A DNA stretch of 46,207 nucleotides from Bacteroidales bacterium (GTDB taxonomy: Bacteria > Bacteroidota > Bacteroidia > Bacteroidales > UBA932): positions 1-46,207 of the forward strand of contig JAILQG010000059.1 of assembly GCA_024699055.1 (NCBI GenBank). The letters run 5' to 3'. The notes beneath the pieces are model-generated. The model saw only the letters and a list, made by a program, of their open reading frames with translations. It searched no databases and was not told the origin of the DNA. The translations under genes and the position numbers were made by a program. Positions 41,755 through 46,207 of the stretch are shown here, piece after piece (position 1 is the stretch's first letter; every line of letters starts with the position of its first letter).

Positions 41755-42614
41755 AGACACTGCCGGTAGACGGAACCTCTCAACAGGGTGCGCAGTTCTT
41801 CGGGACTTGCGCACCTTTGCTGTTCTTCTGGGCTGATGACCGGGCCGATTGCCAGCCTGATTGTCTTTCCGGATTTGTTCGTAACCTCCCATGGGAAGCG
41901 CAACAGCCGCACCTTCCATCCGAAGAGAGTGCCCAGATTGTAGTAAAAGTCGGAGTTTCCGTCGAAGAAACGGATTGGAACTACCGGCACGCCGGCCTTT
42001 GAGATGAACTTTATTATGGACATCTGCCAGTCGCGGTCGCGTACGCGCGGCTCAGTGTAGGTGCTGCCGTCCGGCATTGTAACCACGGGCCCCGGGCCTG
42101 GGATTTTGTCGGAAACCGCACCGGAGGGAAAGAGCCCGAGGGGGTGACCGCTCCTGACATGCTCCATGGCGGCTCGGATCCCGCTGATGCTTTCAGAGGT
42201 GGGCGCGGTGCGTGTCTCCCCGGTAGGGGTTACGGAGATGAAGTTGTCTTCCAGCACTTTGATGCGCATCAGCACCTTGTTCACGATCAGTTTGTAGTCG
42301 GGATACATCTTTGCGAGATAATCCACGAGAATAATGCCGTCGATACTGCCCATGGGATGGTTGCTGATTGTAATGAATGAGCCCGACCCGAGGCTTCTGA
42401 GGTGTTCGCCGCCTGTGACTGTGTAGTTCACGCCTATTCTCTTGAGGAAAGCGTCGGATGCCTCCGGGCCCTTCTTCCCTTCGGTGGCCCTGTACACCTC
42501 TTCCAGCCTGGTAACGCCTGTAACGCGGAGGAGCATCCTGGCAAAGGCGTTACCGGCCTTCCCGCGGAAGACTGGAGATGCCTGTTCGAGTTCTGAAAGG
42601 GGAAGCAGCGGCAT
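41751..42614 (-). CDS. Lysophospholipid acyltransferase (PlsC-like) family protein
   Basis: This 287-residue protein has the acyltransferase motif NHPMGSIDG (about 84-92), a version of NHx4-5D, followed by the FPSGAVSDK (about 163-171) segment that resembles the second PlsC motif, and no signal peptide. Such enzymes transfer acyl chains to lysolipids at the inner membrane; the extra residue between His and Asp is seen in a subgroup related to ornithine-lipid acyltransferases. The start codon overlaps the stop of the CDP-alcohol phosphatidyltransferase gene by one base, so the two are likely coupled in lipid synthesis. Confidence 0.85.
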   Translation of the reverse strand: MPLLPLSELEQASPVFRGKAGNAFARMLLRVTGVTRLEEVYRATEGKKGPEASDAFLKRIGVNYTVTGGEHLRSLGSGSFITISNHPMGSIDGIILVDYLAKMYPDYKLIVNKVLMRIKVLEDNFISVTPTGETRTAPTSESISGIRAAMEHVRSGHPLGLFPSGAVSDKIPGPGPVVTMPDGSTYTEPRVRDRDWQMSIIKFISKAGVPVVPIRFFDGNSDFYYNLGTLFGWKVRLLRFPWEVTNKSGKTIRLAIGPVISPEEQQRCASPEELRTLLRGSVYRQCL

Positions 42615-43318
42615 CAGTTACCCTCTTTAGGAGGATCCTGCCTGGCGTAGTACCTGATGTCCTGAATCCAGTTCACTGCGACTATTGCGGCCAGGATCGC
42701 GGTTACGCCGCCGGCAATATAGTCGAACAAAGTGAAGGTATAGGTGATGCCGAGAATCGTGATGTCGCCTGTATACTCCCGTATCGGCTTGATGCAGATG
42801 AAGAGCAGGCAGATTACTATCATTATGAGCCTGAACTCCGTGGGCCCCATTTTGGCATAGGTGAGATTGAATTCGCTCCTGAGGTGCACGTTCATGTTCT
42901 GGTTGACGGTGAGAATTAGATAGAATACCAGGGCTCCGAGAGCTATGTGCAGATGCACCCAGGGGGAGAGGCCTACCCCCACGAACATGAGAAGTTCGTT
43001 GATCATGTCCATGGTATGGTCGATGTAATAGCCGTAGACCGGCCTCTGCGCATTGCGTACGCGTGCGATGGTGCCGTCCAGCGAATCGCCGAACCAGTTG
43101 AGCACAAAGCCGCCGATGGCGAGCCACAGCCAGCCCACTCCGAGGTTGGACAGAATGAACCCCGCCGCCGTCATAATCGAACCGGCAAGGCCCACCCCCG
43201 TCATTACGTCGGAAGTCACCCATGAGGGCATCCTTTCCGCCAGCCATACGAGGAGTTTCTTTTCCCCCGCGGCCAGGACGGAAGTCTGTATTCTTTGTGC
43301 CTGCCTGATTTCTGCCAT
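42614..43318 (-). CDS. CDP-alcohol phosphatidyltransferase family protein
   Basis: The 234-residue membrane protein has about six helices and the family signature DGTIARVRNAQRPVYGYYID followed by HTMD, that is DG-x2-AR-x9-G-x3-D-x3-D, which binds two metal ions and CDP. These enzymes join a phosphatidyl or similar group from a CDP-activated donor to an alcohol. The acceptor cannot be told. I start at the ATG at 43318 because a longer frame upstream contains the -7 promoter box. It precedes the acyltransferase gene with a one-base overlap. Confidence 0.9.
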   Translation of the reverse strand: MAEIRQAQRIQTSVLAAGEKKLLVWLAERMPSWVTSDVMTGVGLAGSIMTAAGFILSNLGVGWLWLAIGGFVLNWFGDSLDGTIARVRNAQRPVYGYYIDHTMDMINELLMFVGVGLSPWVHLHIALGALVFYLILTVNQNMNVHLRSEFNLTYAKMGPTEFRLIMIVICLLFICIKPIREYTGDITILGITYTFTLFDYIAGGVTAILAAIVAVNWIQDIRYYARQDPPKEGN

Positions 43319-43335
43319 TTCAAGAGTATCTCCAG

Positions 43336-43343
43336 CAAATATA
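43336..43343 (-). promoter_or_regulatory. -7 element of the CDP-alcohol phosphatidyltransferase gene
   Basis: The minus strand reads TATATTTG, 17 bases before the ATG at 43318, implying a leader of roughly ten bases. It lies between comM and this gene, so the two are probably separately transcribed. Confidence 0.55.
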
Positions 43344-43363
43344 ATAATTTTGGCGGAAAACAT

Positions 43364-44917
43364 CTATATAATCCGCCGGTCGAGGAAACGGTAACTTGCG
43401 GCTTCGGAGAGATGCGCAGGGCTTATGTCCGTGGCCCCTTCGAGGTCGGCGATGGTGCGGGCCACCTTGATGATGCGCGAAAACGACCTTGCAGATAGCC
43501 CCATACGTTCTATCAATTTCTCCAGCAGGTCTTTGCATTCGTCGTCAAGATGGCAGAAACGCTCGATCGCCCGGCTGTCCATCTCGGCGTTCGTGTGTAT
43601 GCCTGCATCGCGGAAGCGGGACTTCTGCCTCTCCCGGGCCTTCGCCACCCTCTCCGCCACGGCGGCGCTGGATTCTCCCTTCACTCTGTTCACCAGTTTG
43701 CGGGTATTCACGCTTTTTAAATACAGCTGTATATCTATCCTGTCCATTATGGGGCCTGACAGTCGGGAGAGGTAGCCCTGCCGCTGGCCTGCCGTGCACG
43801 TGCATTTGTCGCCCTCCCCATAATAGCCGCAGGGACAGGGATTGCTGGCCGCGACCAGCATGAAAGAAGCCGGATAGACTATCTTCGACCGGAGTCTCGA
43901 GATGCTCACCGTGCGGTCTTCGATCGGCCCGCGCAGGGCCTCAATGACGCTTTTCGGCGCCTGCACCATCTCGTCGAGAAAAAGGATGCCGTTGTGGGCG
44001 AGCGAGACCTCCCCGGGGAGTATGTTGTCGCCGTTGCCGCCCCCCAGGATTGCGGCCAGTGACGCGCTGTAATGGGGGGCGCGGAAGGGACGCTGCCTTA
44101 CCATCCCCGGAGCCCGTCCCTTCCCGGCTATGGAGTATATCTTGCTGGTGACCAGCGACTCCTCCATGGTCATTGGCGGAAGTATCCCGGCCAGGGCCTT
44201 TGCAAGCGAACTCTTGCCGCTCCCCGGAGGGCCTATCATTATCATGTTGTGTCCGCCCGCGACTGCAATCTCCGCCCCGCGTTTGGCTCCCTCCTGGCCG
44301 ATTATCTCCGAGAAATCCATATAACCGCTTTCCAACGCGCCGTTTTTGATTCCGGCCATGTACTCCCTGTACGCGCCGCTGTTCCAGATGAGCAGGTCAT
44401 CCGCCGGCTCTTTCTCCTCCAGGATACGGAGCACGTCCGGGATGCTGCGCACCCCGTAGATGAGCGTCTGCCTGTATTCTATCGCTTCCATCGCCGAGCG
44501 CTCCGGCAGTATGCAGCCCGCAAAACCGCGGCTCACGGCCAGTTCGGCGTAGGGGAGTGCGCCGGGGACCTCCCTCACCGAGCCGTCCAGCCCCAGTTCC
44601 CCCATAATCAGATACTTGTCGAGCCTTGGCATGGTGCGCTGTCCCGAGGCGGCGATTATGCCCAGCGCGATGGGCAGGTCGTAGCCGCTGCCGTTCTTGT
44701 GCAGGTCGGCCGGCGCCAGGTTGATGACTATCTTTTTCCCGGGGATATGGAAACCCAGCGACTGCAGCGCGGTTATGGTCCGGAGCAAACTCTCCTTCAC
44801 TGCCACGTCCGCCAGTCCCACCAGGTGGATGCCTATCCCCATCGTAATGTCCACTTCCACCGTAACGGGTACGGCGTCGATTCCTATCGTCTTGGCACCG
44901 ATGATGTTGATTAACAT
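43364..44917 (-). CDS. comM: YifB/ComM family Mg-chelatase-like ATPase
   Basis: The 517-residue protein has an N-terminal Lon-protease-like domain (MLINIIGAKTIGIDA, VDITMGIGIHLVGLADVAVKES), an AAA+ core with Walker A GPPGSGKSSLAKALAG (about 220-235) and Walker B ILFLDEM, a Cys-rich CPCGYYGEGDKCTC insert, and a C-terminal Mg-chelatase domain. ComM homologues are hexameric helicases that promote branch migration in natural transformation. I choose the ATG at 44917 since family members start with MLxxxxGAxxxGxxA; the longer frame runs into the divergent tsaE gene. Confidence 0.93.
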   Translation of the reverse strand: MLINIIGAKTIGIDAVPVTVEVDITMGIGIHLVGLADVAVKESLLRTITALQSLGFHIPGKKIVINLAPADLHKNGSGYDLPIALGIIAASGQRTMPRLDKYLIMGELGLDGSVREVPGALPYAELAVSRGFAGCILPERSAMEAIEYRQTLIYGVRSIPDVLRILEEKEPADDLLIWNSGAYREYMAGIKNGALESGYMDFSEIIGQEGAKRGAEIAVAGGHNMIMIGPPGSGKSSLAKALAGILPPMTMEESLVTSKIYSIAGKGRAPGMVRQRPFRAPHYSASLAAILGGGNGDNILPGEVSLAHNGILFLDEMVQAPKSVIEALRGPIEDRTVSISRLRSKIVYPASFMLVAASNPCPCGYYGEGDKCTCTAGQRQGYLSRLSGPIMDRIDIQLYLKSVNTRKLVNRVKGESSAAVAERVAKARERQKSRFRDAGIHTNAEMDSRAIERFCHLDDECKDLLEKLIERMGLSARSFSRIIKVARTIADLEGATDISPAHLSEAASYRFLDRRII

Positions 44918-44931
44918 GTCCTTTAATTTTA

Positions 44932-44939
44932 TAACTTTG
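44932..44939 (+). promoter_or_regulatory. -7 element of tsaE
   Basis: TAACTTTG matches TAnnTTTG and lies 9 bases before the tsaE ATG at 44949, so the leader is at most a few bases. Upstream promoter bases overlap the start of the divergent comM gene. Confidence 0.6.
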
Positions 44940-44948
44940 TCCGTCGTA

Positions 44949-45374
44949 ATGAAAAACCAGATTCTGATAAACAGCCTTTCGGAAATCGACACCGCCGCAA
45001 AGCAGTTCCTTTCCGAGCTCGGCGACTCCCGCGTGGTGGCATTTTACGGCTCCATGGGAGCCGGCAAGACCACTTTCATTACCGCGCTCTGCAAGGCCCT
45101 GGGCGTGAGGGACGACGCCGTGAGCTCGCCCACCTTCGCCATAGTCAACGAATACCGCAGTTCTTCCGGAGAGAGCATCTTCCATTTTGATTTCTACCGC
45201 ATCGAGCGCATTTCCGAGGCCCTCGACATAGGGTTCTACGACTATATCGACTCCGGTTGCCTCTGTCTCATGGAGTGGCCGGAAAATATTGAGGACCTGC
45301 TTCCCGAAGACTGCCTGCGCGTGCACATCGACGTCCTTCCCGAAGGCGGAAGAGTGCTCAGTTGGGAGAAGTGA
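44949..45374 (+). CDS. tsaE: tRNA threonylcarbamoyladenosine biosynthesis ATPase TsaE
   Basis: This 141-residue P-loop protein has Walker A GSMGAGKTTF (about 34-43), SSPTFAIVNEY and FHFDFYRI, then LMEWPENIEDLLPEDCL, all diagnostic of TsaE. It works with TsaB and TsaD to make t6A at position 37 of ANN-decoding tRNAs. I start at the ATG at 44949, directly behind a promoter box. The 3' end overlaps the convergent unknown gene by 17 bases. Confidence 0.96.
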   Translation: MKNQILINSLSEIDTAAKQFLSELGDSRVVAFYGSMGAGKTTFITALCKALGVRDDAVSSPTFAIVNEYRSSSGESIFHFDFYRIERISEALDIGFYDYIDSGCLCLMEWPENIEDLLPEDCLRVHIDVLPEGGRVLSWEK

Positions 45375-46207
45375 GCTGCACTTCCACTCCTGTCAGATAG
45401 CCGTTCAGGCTGAATTCCCTCAGCTTTTCCCCGTCCTTCCAGATGAAGGGCGGCCCGTTATCGGTCGAGACCGCCAGATAAAGGCTCCCGTCCAGGCTGT
45501 CCCCGCATCCCCTCGAAAAGAAATAGCAGCCGCTCCCTTCCATCAGGATTTCCCCCTCTCCGGGCATGGCGGCATCAGCCACACGTACGCTTACGGGCCG
45601 GAGCGCCTTCACTGAGAATACCTTACCCAGGCTGGCATAGATGAACAGGCTTTCCCCTTCAAAGTTCAGTGTGCAACTGTCCCGGAGGTTCCTGACTACG
45701 GTCCTTCCCCTTGAAGTGCCGGCCGCGAACACGCCGTATTCAGTGCCGATTACGTGGAAATCTTCCAGCGAGCCCTGCTTTTCGCACAGGGCCGAGCTTT
45801 TCTTGTCCTGAAGCAGGAAGACGTTGTTCCCAGTGGTGAAGATGCAGTACGGCACCCCGTCTATCATGCGGTAGTCCATCACGGAGCTGGGAATTGCATC
45901 CACTTTTTTCATGCTGCCGTCCTTTACCAGATAGGTGGTGCCGCTCTGCAGTATTGCAAAATACTGATGCCCTTCATCAAGATAGAGCGCCGGGGCGTTC
46001 TCGCCGAGCCCTCCTAAGGCGCGGGCGCCGTCCATTTTCAGCAGGATTGTGCCGTTCTTCCTGTATACCAGCGAGTTGTCGTCCTTGTCGAGGCCGAGTG
46101 TGAGGATGTCGTCTTCCACCGTGAGGAGCCCTTTCAGCACTTCGCGCCCTTCGTACTGGCAGACGATTTCGCCGTCCCGCCTGATCTGGGTTCCCGACGG
46201 AGAGTTG
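45358..46207 (-). CDS. Unknown beta-rich protein (partial, N-terminus outside window)
   Basis: The frame is open from the right edge of the window to a stop at 45358, giving at least 282 residues; a GTG at 46140 is only an internal candidate start. The protein has repeated short strands with DG or NG turns (YRKNGTILLKMDG, LVKDGSMKKVD, FIWKDGEKLREF), suggesting a beta-propeller or similar fold. No membrane segment, enzyme motif or known family is recognised. Its 3' end overlaps tsaE by 17 bases. Confidence 0.65.
   Translation of the reverse strand, partial: NSPSGTQIRRDGEIVCQYEGREVLKGLLTVEDDILTLGLDKDDNSLVYRKNGTILLKMDGARALGGLGENAPALYLDEGHQYFAILQSGTTYLVKDGSMKKVDAIPSSVMDYRMIDGVPYCIFTTGNNVFLLQDKKSSALCEKQGSLEDFHVIGTEYGVFAAGTSRGRTVVRNLRDSCTLNFEGESLFIYASLGKVFSVKALRPVSVRVADAAMPGEGEILMEGSGCYFFSRGCGDSLDGSLYLAVSTDNGPPFIWKDGEKLREFSLNGYLTGVEVQLTSPN

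Overview
The window is a GC-rich chromosomal segment from a member of the Bacteroidota, most likely the order Bacteroidales. The markers are lineage-specific: DUF4270, DUF4294 and DUF3098 proteins, an ftsX-DUF3098-uppP cluster, an uL2 with the HPMGGGEGR variant, zinc-free S14 and L36, and many promoters of the Bacteroidota type (TAnnTTTG at -7, TTG/TTTG near -33). A flavodiiron protein plus rubredoxin and a membrane pyrophosphatase suggest an anaerobe. The base composition is too GC-rich for a typical Bacteroides; an Alistipes-like or uncultured relative is my guess, not something the sequence proves.

Layout. 1-1783 (minus): a Fic-like protein, a DUF456 membrane protein and a partial GtrA protein. 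1855-3225 (plus): fprA and rubredoxin. 3253-11784 (minus): a tightly packed run cdaA-mutS2-yraN-manC-like-S9 peptidase-GH29 fucosidase. 11908-15789 (plus): the first part of the S10 operon, rplC-rplD-rplW-rplB-rpsS-rplV-rpsC. 15790-26184: about 10 kb of unrelated housekeeping genes, namely acpP, then a minus operon (GT5-like protein-DUF4270-thioredoxin lipoprotein-uvrC-pnuC), a plus operon (ftsX-DUF3098-uppP-lpxH) and a DUF4294 gene. 26185-36690 (plus): the rest of S10, spc and alpha, rplP to rplQ including secY, map, infA and rpoA, closed by a strong terminator. 36804-41754 (plus): hppA, a NagB/PIG-L fusion and nagB. 41751-43318 (minus): a CDP-alcohol phosphatidyltransferase and an acyltransferase. 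43364-44917 (minus): comM. 44949-45374 (plus): tsaE. 45358 to the right edge (minus): a partial unknown protein.

The most notable structural point is that the normally continuous S10-spc-alpha cluster is cut between rpsC and rplP, and also lacks rpsJ in front of rplC. Each half begins with its own promoter, and the two promoters and their 5' leader hairpins look alike. Other points are a Fic fold without its catalytic motif, a NagB domain with two catalytic residues replaced fused to a PIG-L deacetylase beside an intact nagB, a manC-like protein missing its nucleotide-binding Arg, an in-frame hexanucleotide repeat in a DUF4270 lipoprotein, and a set of promoters so close to start codons that the mRNAs should be leaderless or nearly so. 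I see no tRNA or rRNA genes, CRISPR arrays, integrases, insertion sequences or phage genes. I did not find a convincing new defence or mobile system. No gene-free stretch exceeds 300 bases.
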